Source of the DNA: Promethearchaeota archaeon
Lineage (GTDB): Archaea; Asgardarchaeota; Lokiarchaeia; Sigyniarchaeales; SOKP01
Reading direction: 5' to 3'
DNA length: 64,000 bases
Assembly (NCBI GenBank): GCA_019057865.1
Contig: JAHLWP010000001.1
Coordinates: forward strand, 62,001-126,000
Position 1 is the stretch's first letter. Every line of letters starts with the position of its first letter. Positions 20,198 through 29,166 of this stretch are shown here, one piece after another. The notes under the pieces were generated by a model that was given only the letters and a program-made list of their open reading frames with translations, did not search any database and had not been told where the DNA came from. The position numbers were made by a program, and so were the translations under genes.

Positions 20198-21082
20198 TCA
20201 TTTGATTTTTTCAGTTATACAGTCTTTTATTTCCTCCACGATCCAACTGTATCGAGCAGGATTCGAAATGCCCTTAATAAGTTTTTCGACTTTTTCTTTT
20301 GGATAATTGATTAATAAATAATCATATAAAATCTGTAATCCTTCTCTCACTTTATTTCACAATATTTTCATTTCAGTTTTATTTTTGTATTCTTGATTCA
20401 AATTTTTAATAAATTCTTGCAACTCATTATTGAACATGGTTCTTTTTTCAGGAGCAATACAATTTATAAAGGAAAGAATGTGAATGATTCCTGATACTTC
20501 TTTATCGCAAGTATGACCAAAGCGAGGGGCTCTACATTCATGACATACTGTTAAAGCATAATCCTGAAAATTTTTTTTACTTAACTTTTTATTTAACATG
20601 AAATTTGCTCCCACAGCTGAGGAGCCGCATGGGGATGATCTTAAAACCGTTACATTTAAAATTTTCGTCTCCTTGTCTAAATTTAATTCAAAAAGAGGTT
20701 TTCCAAAATATTTTGCGAAAGTATCAATCTCTGGAATTCCTGTATTCGGTTCTAAAGAACACATGGTTCGAGGACCAACTACTTTAGGATTAATATTTCT
20801 AGCTTGCTTTAATAAGCCAAGACCAGGTGTTATGCCTAAGATTAATGGTTTTTGGAGTCCAGCTAGTTCCAAAATGATATCTGGATGCCGAACATATGAT
20901 AAATAAAGCTCGCACTCCGGTATATCAAGATAAATATCATCATCTAACATAACTGTTGGAGGGATATCTGGAACTAATATCCATTCTACATCAAAATGCT
21001 TTTTAGTGTTTTCAAAAGCTCTTTCACCATATTTTCCATCAGATACAATACCAATCTTAATTTTGCTTTTATCCTTTTCCAT
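20198..21082 (-). CDS. DUF166-like protein; possible UGA readthrough at 20357-20359 (ORF track stops at 20357)
   Basis: Core 20357-21082 resembles DUF166 (Cys-rich VCHECRAPRFGHTCDKEV). Reading through UGA adds NKVREGLQILYDYLLINYPKEKVEKLIKGISNPARYSWIVEEIKDCITEKIK before the next stop. DUF166 is from memory; the extension is tentative. Confidence 0.5.
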
Positions 21083-21122
21083 TTAAATACTTTATGATAT
21101 TTTAATTTTTATCAATTCATTA

Positions 21123-21542
21123 TTATTTACTTTGAAATAATTCATCCACTTTTTTCGCTATTTCTTCAGCAATTATTTCAGCAAGTTTCATACCATCCTT
21201 TCCTAAATCTTCGCGGGATTTTGGCTTTAGTTCTGGATGTGTTCCGGCAATCTCTTGAATATATATGGTTGCTGCAGGCTTACCACTATATTTATCAACA
21301 GCAATTTTAGCACATTCCTCTTCACATCCTTCTATTGTTATCGTTGGATTATTTTTTGCAAAGTCCCTCTCCTGTTGCCCACCATGCCTTTCTAACCCAC
21401 CTGCCATAAATAAGGGTTGACATAAAATAATCGTATTATTTGGTCGTAATTTTTCAACAACTATTCTCGCAGCTGCGCGACTTAAAGTGCCTCCAACTAA
21501 TTTTTCACCACTACAAGCAATAATTCCAACCTTTTTTTTCAT
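21123..21542 (-). CDS. DGC-domain (putative zinc-binding) protein
   Basis: IIACSGEKLVGGTLSRAAARIVVEKL...TIEGCEEECAKI. Confidence 0.72.
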   Translation of the reverse strand: MKKKVGIIACSGEKLVGGTLSRAAARIVVEKLRPNNTIILCQPLFMAGGLERHGGQQERDFAKNNPTITIEGCEEECAKIAVDKYSGKPAATIYIQEIAGTHPELKPKSREDLGKDGMKLAEIIAEEIAKKVDELFQSK

Positions 21543-21965
21543 TTAATCGTCCCTCTCCATGTTTTTTTCTAATAATTTATCAACTTCAGCAGCCACCTTT
21601 TCTGCTAATTTTATCGACAATTGCTTAGTATTTTCTCCAACCGGAATAATTGAAGGTTCTGGTTTTAAATCCCTATTTTCCTTTACAATATCAGTAGTCA
21701 AAAAATGAGCATCCACTTTTCCAACAGCTTCCATTAAATCATTATAAGAACATTTTAGGGGGCATCCATCTAAGGCGATTACTTTATTTTCCTTTATTGC
21801 CTCAATGACTTCCTTTTTACCTTTTACTATTAAAGGTAAGCATTCTAAATTGGTCTTATCCTTCGCTAATTCGTTAACGACTATATATGCTGTTTTTCTG
21901 CCAATGCTTCCAAAAACTTTTCCAATTCCGCTACACGGAATAATATAAACTTTCTTTTCACTCAT
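21543..21965 (-). CDS. DGC-domain protein
   Basis: IIPCSGIGKVFGSIGRKTAYIVVNEL...VIALDGCPLKCSYNDL. Confidence 0.75.
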   Translation of the reverse strand: MSEKKVYIIPCSGIGKVFGSIGRKTAYIVVNELAKDKTNLECLPLIVKGKKEVIEAIKENKVIALDGCPLKCSYNDLMEAVGKVDAHFLTTDIVKENRDLKPEPSIIPVGENTKQLSIKLAEKVAAEVDKLLEKNMERDD

Positions 21966-21966
21966 C

Positions 21967-22851
21967 TTAATCCTCTTTTTCTTTATCTAATAATTCCTTT
22001 TCCTTTAATATTTTTTCTTTCATATATTCAAAATATTCTGGACCATCCATAAGTAATTCTTTATCCTCCTCAAAATCTTTTAACTCTAATTCTGCAAACC
22101 ATCCTTGTTGATAACAATCTTGATTCATCCATTCAGGATGTTCTTCTAACGCTTTATTGACAGCAATAATTTTTCCTGAACCAGGAGATATTAATTGCAA
22201 TACTGTTTTAACAGATTCAAAAGAACCAACATCATCGAATTGTTCAATTTCTTGACCAATTTCGGGTAATTCTACAAACATTATATCACTTGACTGATTT
22301 TGCAGATAATCTGTAATACCAATTAGAGCTCTATCACCATCTGGTTTGATCCAACAATCATTTTCATTGAAGAAATATCCCTCTTTAGGAACTTGAAAAT
22401 AGAATTTATCCACAGTAATATCAAAAAAATCCATCCTTTCTGTCTTAGCTACGATAACAATATCTTCTTTTTCGCTTACTTTTAGTTCCTCTAAAAACCC
22501 CTTAGCAATCATTTCAGCTAATTTCTTGGCATTTTCACTCAATTTTAAACTCGTCCCAGGTTTTATTTTTAACTTTTTTAACATATCGGGGATAAATATT
22601 CGTTTGTAAATTTTTTGATTTCGCTCTTCGATTAATTTTGTAGCACATCTTGTCATACAACCATCTATTACAATAGTTCTAGATTCTCTTAAATTAGATT
22701 CATATTTCTCATCGCCCGTATTCAGCAAAACTGGACAAATTAAATTCAAAGCAGGTTTTTTTTCAATTAGATTAAGTGCTACTACTCTCGCAATTACCCC
22801 TAGTGATTTATCTAGACCGTTGCAAGGTAAAACACATAACTGTTTATCCAT
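21967..22851 (-). CDS. DGC domain fused to GcvH-like (lipoyl carrier) domain
   Basis: N-term VLPCNGLDKSLGVIARVVALNL...VIDGCMTRCATK; C-term DRALIGITDYLQ...FVELPEIGQEI...SFESVKTVLQLISPGSGKIIAVNKALEEHPEWMNQDCYQQGWFAELEL (GcvH pattern, candidate lipoyl Lys in ESVKT). Confidence 0.8.
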   Translation of the reverse strand: MDKQLCVLPCNGLDKSLGVIARVVALNLIEKKPALNLICPVLLNTGDEKYESNLRESRTIVIDGCMTRCATKLIEERNQKIYKRIFIPDMLKKLKIKPGTSLKLSENAKKLAEMIAKGFLEELKVSEKEDIVIVAKTERMDFFDITVDKFYFQVPKEGYFFNENDCWIKPDGDRALIGITDYLQNQSSDIMFVELPEIGQEIEQFDDVGSFESVKTVLQLISPGSGKIIAVNKALEEHPEWMNQDCYQQGWFAELELKDFEEDKELLMDGPEYFEYMKEKILKEKELLDKEKED

Positions 22852-22863
22852 TATGCATCACAT

Positions 22864-23175
22864 CTACTTATTTTCACTTCTAAGCTTCTTTATTAGATTA
22901 GTCGTTTCCCGCTTATCTGGGAATGATAAAGCATCAGGAGCGCAAGTTTTAGCGCACGCACGACAAAATACTACACAATTATATGGATTTTTAACAATTA
23001 ATTTTTTTTTCTCGTCATTAGTACGGGCATAAACATTATGTGGACAAAATTTATCACATTCCATGCAAAAATCACATTTCTCGTAATTAATTGTTGGCCA
23101 CCATGGGATTTGCTTTCTTGGAATTCCCATAAATGTTTCTTTTTCAGCATCATAACTCTTACTCATTTTTAACAT
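22864..23175 (-). CDS. 4Fe-4S dicluster ferredoxin-like protein
   Basis: CDFCMECDKFCP and CVVFCRACAKTCAPDAL. Confidence 0.82.
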   Translation of the reverse strand: MLKMSKSYDAEKETFMGIPRKQIPWWPTINYEKCDFCMECDKFCPHNVYARTNDEKKKLIVKNPYNCVVFCRACAKTCAPDALSFPDKRETTNLIKKLRSENK

Positions 23176-23545
23176 CCTCCTCTAATTTTTCCAAAGTCTT
23201 TTCAACTAAATTAACAGCTTCATCTGTAGTCATTTCGCGAATATCCAAGGGAATTAAATCTGTTTTTTCATCTAATCCTGCTTTTTTAAAAGCGTCTCTA
23301 AATAACTTATATTGCATGTTTGGAGCACATCCAGCCACCATATATTTTCGACCAGTGCGTAAATAATCATCTAAAAATCTATCGCCATCTTCTTCACACA
23401 ATTGAGGATGAATAAATCCATATTCTACAGGAAGTTCAATTCTTACACGATTAATAAAATCCCATATATCCATTGTGGCAAATCCAGGGCATTTTCCAGT
23501 ACAAACACACATAATGAATCCAATTTCTTTTTTTGTATTGTTCAA
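23159..23545 (-). CDS. Stand-alone HdrA N-terminal-like domain protein
   Basis: IMCVCTGKCPGF...HPQLCEEDG...KYMVAGCAPNMQYKLFRDAFKKAGLD parallels the N-terminal domain of HdrA (VCQUGINI... LCTEPG... ASCTPITHEPVFQ). Confidence 0.65.
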   Translation of the reverse strand: MNNTKKEIGFIMCVCTGKCPGFATMDIWDFINRVRIELPVEYGFIHPQLCEEDGDRFLDDYLRTGRKYMVAGCAPNMQYKLFRDAFKKAGLDEKTDLIPLDIREMTTDEAVNLVEKTLEKLEEDVKNE

Positions 23546-23665
23546 TTTATTAGCACCACCTATTAATCTCGAATTTGTTATCTTAATTTTAATAAAATTT
23601 AATTATTATTAACACAAGATTTAAATATAAAATTCGTTTATAAGTATATGTATTATTACGCATAA

Positions 23666-24001
23666 ATGCATAAAACAGATATGAAACTTGAAAATTTAAG
23701 ATTGGATTTATTAAGAGCTCTTTCCGATGAAACTAGATTAAAACTTTTAGAGTTTCTAAGGCATGGAAATGAGATTTGTGTTTGCGACATTGAAAAAGTG
23801 TTTGATAAAACTCAATCTACATTATCTAGACATTTAAAAACTCTTACTGAAGCAGACATCCTTGAAAGTAGAAGGGAAGGGAATAAAAAATTGTTTAAAG
23901 TAAAAGATACCCAAATTTTCAAGTTATTGGCAATAGTAGATAATTTAATTAAAAGAAATGAAAAATTTAAAAAAATTGTAGAACTCCAGCAAAAAATATA
24001 A
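23666..24001 (+). CDS. ArsR-family transcriptional regulator
   Basis: LLRALSDETRLKLLEFL...EICVCDIEKVFDKTQSTLSRHLKTL; CVC metalloid motif. Confidence 0.9.
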   Translation: MHKTDMKLENLRLDLLRALSDETRLKLLEFLRHGNEICVCDIEKVFDKTQSTLSRHLKTLTEADILESRREGNKKLFKVKDTQIFKLLAIVDNLIKRNEKFKKIVELQQKI

Positions 24002-24016
24002 AATGAAGGTGTTAAA

Positions 24017-24310
24017 ATGGTTCAACAAGAGAGTGAACTTCAAAAAGAAAATAAACTTAAAGTAGAAATTTATGTGCCTTTAAATGTATGCGCTTGCCAA
24101 TGGGAAAGATTTATGAATCTCGTTTTTCAGGTAATTACACCTTATAATAAGTATATAACATTCGATACAAAGAATTTAGATTCTGAAGAAGCAAGAAAAT
24201 TGAATTTGCATGGTAATAGTGTAGTTATTGATGGAAATGAAATCGTTACGACATCATTTGCTCTGAAGAAAAAGCTACCAGAAATATTGAAGTCAAAAGG
24301 TTTGATTTAA
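24017..24310 (+). CDS. Small thioredoxin-fold-like protein
   Basis: KVEIYVPLNVCACQWERFMNLVFQV...LNLHGNSVVIDGNEIV; CxC in the redox position. Confidence 0.5.
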   Translation: MVQQESELQKENKLKVEIYVPLNVCACQWERFMNLVFQVITPYNKYITFDTKNLDSEEARKLNLHGNSVVIDGNEIVTTSFALKKKLPEILKSKGLI

Positions 24311-24311
24311 T

Positions 24312-24788
24312 TTGAGTAAAAAAGATATCCACGCAGAAAACATTGTCTTAATACCATGTTCAGGTTCAGAATATCATGGTGAATTAGCACGACAGGTAGC
24401 AATACGATTGGCGGAGAAAAGTAAAATAGCTTCTATTAGCTCATTGACATGCTCCACTATTTTTCTTAAAAATGTATTATTAGAAAAAGAACAATTAGTT
24501 GAAATTACCAAAAATCATCTCAAACATTCCTTTATTATTATTATTAACGGATGTAACACAGCCTGTGTAAGTGTAATTTATAAACATCTTGATATTGTAC
24601 CAGATTTGATTATTTCCGTCCAAGCTATCATCCCTAAGCAACGTATGAATTTAAATGATCTAAATACTTTTAAGAATCTACCTAAATTAAGCGAAATTAA
24701 AGAGGAGGATATAAGAAAGGTACTTGAGTATATTCTTCAAGAAATACAGAAACAAGGGCTTAATATTGATAAATTCGATGAAAATTAA
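24312..24788 (+). CDS. DGC-domain protein
   Basis: LIPCSGSEYHGELARQVAIRLAEK...IIINGCNTACVS. Confidence 0.68.
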   Translation: MSKKDIHAENIVLIPCSGSEYHGELARQVAIRLAEKSKIASISSLTCSTIFLKNVLLEKEQLVEITKNHLKHSFIIIINGCNTACVSVIYKHLDIVPDLIISVQAIIPKQRMNLNDLNTFKNLPKLSEIKEEDIRKVLEYILQEIQKQGLNIDKFDEN

Positions 24789-24869
24789 TATTTGATTTTA
24801 AAAATTTTTATCTTAACAAGAAGTAATTATAACGTAATTAATAAAAAACTAAAAACTGCTATAAGAAAT

Positions 24870-25208
24870 TTACTTTCGTCGAAAATATTTGGAAATATAA
24901 TTTACAAAATTACTCCCAAAATCATAATCTTTAAAATCTGTAGTTGAGCAAGTTGATTTAGATTCTTTATCAAAAAATATCCTACTGAAACCTAGACGAT
25001 CATAATGTGCTCTTCGTTCTGGGTCACATAAGGTTTCATATGCTTCATGAATCTCTATAAACTTTTCTTTTGCTTTTAGATCTTTTTTATTCTTATCAGG
25101 ATGATATTTTTTTGCCAACCGTCGATATGCTAATTTGATCTGGATTTTGGAAGCATCTCGGCCTAAACCAAGTAACTCATAATAATCTCGGTTTTTGAAT
25201 GAATTCAT
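24870..25208 (-). CDS. J-domain (DnaJ-like) protein
   Basis: [33 protein letters not shown]...[24 protein letters not shown]. Confidence 0.9.
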   Translation of the reverse strand: MNSFKNRDYYELLGLGRDASKIQIKLAYRRLAKKYHPDKNKKDLKAKEKFIEIHEAYETLCDPERRAHYDRLGFSRIFFDKESKSTCSTTDFKDYDFGSNFVNYISKYFRRK

Positions 25209-25332
25209 TTTAAAATAGAATTTATTTGATGATTCTAGACAAGTAAAATATACTAATTCTAAATTTAAACCTTGTTTTAAAATTATTTATATTATTAAAT
25301 GCTAGGAATTATAGATTTTAATAAAAATTTTT

Positions 25333-26244
25333 TCATAAACCCGGATCATATGTGTTAAAGGGATTTCCATAGAGTATAAGACTGATTTTTTTCTTATATT
25401 TATCACATTTACTTATATCTGGTATGTTATTTAGGGTTAAATCAAGAGATTTCAAATTTACAAAATTATCTAAATCATTTATCTCAGAAATTAAATTTTT
25501 TGATAAATTAATAGTTTCTACTGATTGAAGCTGAATTAAACCTTTGAATTCTTTAATCTTATTGTGCATAAGGTTTAGGTTTTTTAATTTTTTTTGATTA
25601 GTTAAACCTTCTATTTTCTCAGTTTTATTAAATCCTAAATTTATTGAATTTAACTCAATAAGATCTTCAAGATTTTTAATTTTTGTTATTTTGTTATGAG
25701 ATAGGTTTAAATTCCGCAATTTTAATAAACCATTTAGCCCATTAATTTCAGAGATATCATTAAAGCTTAGATTTAAATCCTCTAAATGTTTTAGCAAATC
25801 TAATCCTTCAATATTTTTAATGTTCTTTATTTTGTAATTTGTAAGTGCTAACTTTTTTATTTTTCCCTCCTGTATTATAACAGTTTTATTCTCTTTATTT
25901 AGATTTGGAAAAATTATTATTAAATTATTTAAAACTTTATAATTCAAGAATCTTTCAATCAAATCATCAAGATTATGATTATAAAATATAAACTTTGCTA
26001 GTTTTGATTGATATCTTTTATACTTACTCATATAATGCTTGATTTCATTGATTAAAAAAAGATTAAGGAATGTTTCATTATAATCTTTTATTATTTCTAT
26101 ATATTTTATAACACAGTTTAGAGAATTATCAATTTGTAATGCCCATTTAATCGGGTGTAGTGCTTTTAATGACTTATACCTCTTATTTTCATCATTACTA
26201 TTCTCGATTATATAGATTAAAGATTTATTTTGAATTTCTTTCAT
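25333..26244 (-). CDS. SDS22-like leucine-rich repeat protein
   Basis: LEDLNLSFNDISEINGLNGLLKLRNLNLSHNKITKIKNLEDLIELNSINLGFN repeats. Confidence 0.82.
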   Translation of the reverse strand: MKEIQNKSLIYIIENSNDENKRYKSLKALHPIKWALQIDNSLNCVIKYIEIIKDYNETFLNLFLINEIKHYMSKYKRYQSKLAKFIFYNHNLDDLIERFLNYKVLNNLIIIFPNLNKENKTVIIQEGKIKKLALTNYKIKNIKNIEGLDLLKHLEDLNLSFNDISEINGLNGLLKLRNLNLSHNKITKIKNLEDLIELNSINLGFNKTEKIEGLTNQKKLKNLNLMHNKIKEFKGLIQLQSVETINLSKNLISEINDLDNFVNLKSLDLTLNNIPDISKCDKYKKKISLILYGNPFNTYDPGL

Positions 26245-26310
26245 CTAATCATAATAATTTATGGATTTTAAAAATTGTAAAATATTTTGGAATATATAGG
26301 ACGCAATCCT

Positions 26311-26355
26311 ATTGTCAATCTTTTACTAGTATTTTTTTAAAAGATTTCATTCAAT
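26311..26355 (-). promoter_or_regulatory. Candidate eukaryote-like SECIS element downstream of the C-U-U gene
   Basis: Minus-strand RNA AUUG-A-AUGA-AAUCUUUU-[AAAAAAAUACUAGU]-AAAAGAUU-GA-CAAU: perfect 8-bp helix, A-rich loop, AUGA/GA quartet and AUUG/CAAU lower stem; starts a few nt after the TAA at 26360-26362. Confidence 0.6.
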
Positions 26356-26359
26356 TTTT

Positions 26360-26896
26360 TTACATATTCCTTTTTAATTTAAAATAATGGGCAAATATCT
26401 CATTATCTTTCCCATATCTTTTTCGAATGGTTGCTTTAAACCGTCCTATATCCAATCTATTTCTCACTTTTTCTCATCAACATCCCGAATCTGGTTGTAT
26501 ATCGATAATGCTATTTGGATATAGATTAAAATCTATATCTTCTCTTAATGGCATAAAATTCCTTGGGTTTCCCTCTTCATCTGGACCATATGGCATTAAT
26601 CCAATATCATCATAAATTTCATTTTGTTTAGGGTTCCACACGAGTTGCAGATAGTTATGGATATAATCCTTAAATATTGGGAAAATCGAATCTTGGGGGT
26701 GTTCAAAAATATATTTATCAACCATGGCTAAAGCTTGTACAAATGTGGCATTATCATCTACCTCAACAGTAAATTCCTTTCCTTTTGATAATCCCGTTAG
26801 TGGTATACTTATCTTAAACGTAATTTTCTTAATTTTTGTTATCACCTCTAATTTTATATTAAAATATACAATAAAATAAAGATATAAAAAATTCAT
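26360..26896 (-). CDS. Beta-grasp-like protein, candidate selenoprotein with tandem UGA (26477-26479, 26474-26476); GTG alternative start near 26847
   Basis: ORF-track part ends ...REDIDFNLYPNSIIDIQPDSGC; readthrough gives UUEKVRNRLDIGRFKATIRKRYGKDNEIFAHYFKLKRNM then TAA. SECIS-like hairpin directly downstream. Confidence 0.55.
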
Positions 26897-26911
26897 GAAT
26901 TAATTCTATTA

Positions 26912-27976
26912 TTATTTGTATTTACTGTTTGTCTCTTGATATCCTTTCCAGAAACCATGTCTACCTAAATATCTCCCTAAATAAACCAAGGATAACATTA
27001 CAGGAATTTCCCAGAATAACCCCATTGTAGTCCCTAAAGCGGCAATCGAACCTACACCATACATCGTTACAGCAACGGCAATCGCAATTTCGAAATGACT
27101 TGAAGACCCTATAAGTACCGTTATAATTGCTTGGCTATATTTCACTTTTAATACTTTAGTAACTATTATATTATACCCCACAACAATTGCAAATCCGACT
27201 AATAGGGGTACCGTAATTAAAAGCAATAAATCGGGGTTATCTATAAGCACTTGACCATTCAAGGAAAATAACACCATTAATGTCATTAATAAGGCAACTA
27301 TGGCTATAGTGGAAACAACCGGTCGGTATTTATTATGGAACCAATCTTCACCTTTGGATTTCACTAACGTTTTTTTACTAATTACGCCAAATAAGAGCGG
27401 AAGTCCGATAAATACTCCTAATGAAATCAATAACATGATTGGATCTAAAGGAATTTTCTTTTCTAAAGTAATATTTGCTATACTTACCAGAAGTGTCATT
27501 ACAGGTATATACAAAATAATTATTGTTATTGTATTTAAGCTGGTTGTAATAACATTTTGTTCTTGGTTTCCTTTTGCTAACCACCCCCATACCAAAACCA
27601 TTGCAGTACAAGGGCTACTACTTAGCAAGATAACTGCAAGTATAAGTTGCTGATTTCCTCCTAAAAATAAAAGTGCCATTCCGAGCCCTACAAATGGCGC
27701 GACAATCCAATTCGAAAAAAGTGTCAGTATGATAGGTTTTGGATTTTTTCCAAGCTTTTTTAACTCTGAGGCTTGAAGATTTAACATTGCCGGATACATC
27801 ATAAGAAATAAACAAACACCAATTGGTATAGAAATTCCGGCAATTTGCCAAGAATCAATTACTTCACTTATGCCTGGGACATACTGAGAGATAAGGATTC
27901 CGATAATAATGCATAACGCTATCCAAACTGGTAGCAATTTATCAAATACTCCAAGTTTTTTTTCTTCGTCACTCAT
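26912..27976 (-). CDS. ACR3-family arsenite efflux transporter
   Basis: VCLFLMMYPAMLNLQASEL, LLSSSPCTAMVLVWGWLAKGNQEQNVITTSLNTITII; about ten TM helices. Confidence 0.92.
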   Translation of the reverse strand: MSDEEKKLGVFDKLLPVWIALCIIIGILISQYVPGISEVIDSWQIAGISIPIGVCLFLMMYPAMLNLQASELKKLGKNPKPIILTLFSNWIVAPFVGLGMALLFLGGNQQLILAVILLSSSPCTAMVLVWGWLAKGNQEQNVITTSLNTITIIILYIPVMTLLVSIANITLEKKIPLDPIMLLISLGVFIGLPLLFGVISKKTLVKSKGEDWFHNKYRPVVSTIAIVALLMTLMVLFSLNGQVLIDNPDLLLLITVPLLVGFAIVVGYNIIVTKVLKVKYSQAIITVLIGSSSHFEIAIAVAVTMYGVGSIAALGTTMGLFWEIPVMLSLVYLGRYLGRHGFWKGYQETNSKYK

Positions 27977-28126
27977 CGTTTTTCATGATTAATTTTTTCC
28001 GATTTTTATTATAAATTTAAAATGATTATTTAAATTTAAATACTTCGATTTATTTTGACTAAATTCAATTTAAATACATTTTTATAGATTTGTTCATTAT
28101 AAATATTTAATACGATATGTAAAATT

Positions 28127-28549
28127 TTGAAAGTGATACAAATTAAAAGTGAAAGAAAAGCTGAAATAATTAATAGTCTGAAACTATGTTTTGATCTTCA
28201 AGATCAAGATATAGAACCTTATTTTAATACCTTAAGAGAAATTGGTATTAAATTAAATAAAAATAAAAGTTTAATAGATCTTACGAAATTCTCCAATGTT
28301 TTAGGAAATGAAACCCGTTTTAAAATTGTACAGTTGTTAAATGATAAAGATTATTGTGTATGTGAATTGGAAGCAATAATAGATAAAGCGCAATCCTCAA
28401 TTTCTCATCATTTAAAAATACTTGAACGCATGAAAATAATAAGAGGTATAAAAAGAGGTTATTTTACTCATTATGAATTAATTAAAGAACAATTTCAGAA
28501 ATATGTACAGAATTTTGAGAAATATTTTGAATTATTTAATTTTTCATAA
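28127..28549 (+). CDS. ArsR-family regulator
   Basis: FSNVLGNETRFKIVQLLNDKDYCVCELEAIIDKAQSSISHHLKIL. Confidence 0.9.
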   Translation: MKVIQIKSERKAEIINSLKLCFDLQDQDIEPYFNTLREIGIKLNKNKSLIDLTKFSNVLGNETRFKIVQLLNDKDYCVCELEAIIDKAQSSISHHLKILERMKIIRGIKRGYFTHYELIKEQFQKYVQNFEKYFELFNFS

Positions 28550-28713
28550 CAATTGATATCTAAAAAATACAATATACAAAAAATGAAAAAAGTTATTAGC
28601 ATAGATGAATGAAGAGATTTGGTAAAATAAAATAATAGATTGCACATATAAATAGAATATTTTTATGTAATCTATACTTTTAACCATTTAAAAAACAATT
28701 TTGATATTTTAAT

Positions 28714-29079
28714 ATGCATCTAAAGAATAAAGAAAAAATAGAAAGGTTAATTAAATTTTTTGGAATAGATAGAGATATTAATGAATATCTTGAAGATTTA
28801 GAAAGAAAAAAAGATGAGATCTTATCTAAAAGTAATTTTAATGAAAAAGTTAATTATTTTTATGCACTAGGAAATAGCGTAAGATTTTTAATTTATAACT
28901 TAATAGGAAAAAAAGAAATGTGTGTATGTGAGTTGACAGCAATTTTAAATGTATCTCAATCCACAATATCTCATCATATAAATAAATTAAAACAAGCAGG
29001 ATTAGTTTTTGGTGTTAAGAAAGGAAAATTCACCTATTATGAAATATATAAAAATATAGAGAAAAAATACCTAATTTGA
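28714..29079 (+). CDS. ArsR-family regulator
   Basis: YALGNSVRFLIYNLIGKKEMCVCELTAILNVSQSTISHHINKLKQAG. Confidence 0.88.
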   Translation: MHLKNKEKIERLIKFFGIDRDINEYLEDLERKKDEILSKSNFNEKVNYFYALGNSVRFLIYNLIGKKEMCVCELTAILNVSQSTISHHINKLKQAGLVFGVKKGKFTYYEIYKNIEKKYLI

Positions 29080-29166
29080 GAACTAATTTTAGAAAGAAAT
29101 CTAAAACTTTTTTTGGAGAAAAACAAAATTATGATCAAATTTTTCTTTAATTTTAATAGAAATTTC

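Noticed and set aside
19973-20200. SECIS element downstream of the DUF166-like gene
   Set aside because: I saw only short AU hairpins without an AUGA/GA quartet, so no SECIS is claimed there.
26427-26615. Plus-strand 62 aa ORF over the tandem UGA region
   Set aside because: Antisense to the better supported minus-strand C-U-U gene; no recognisable protein.
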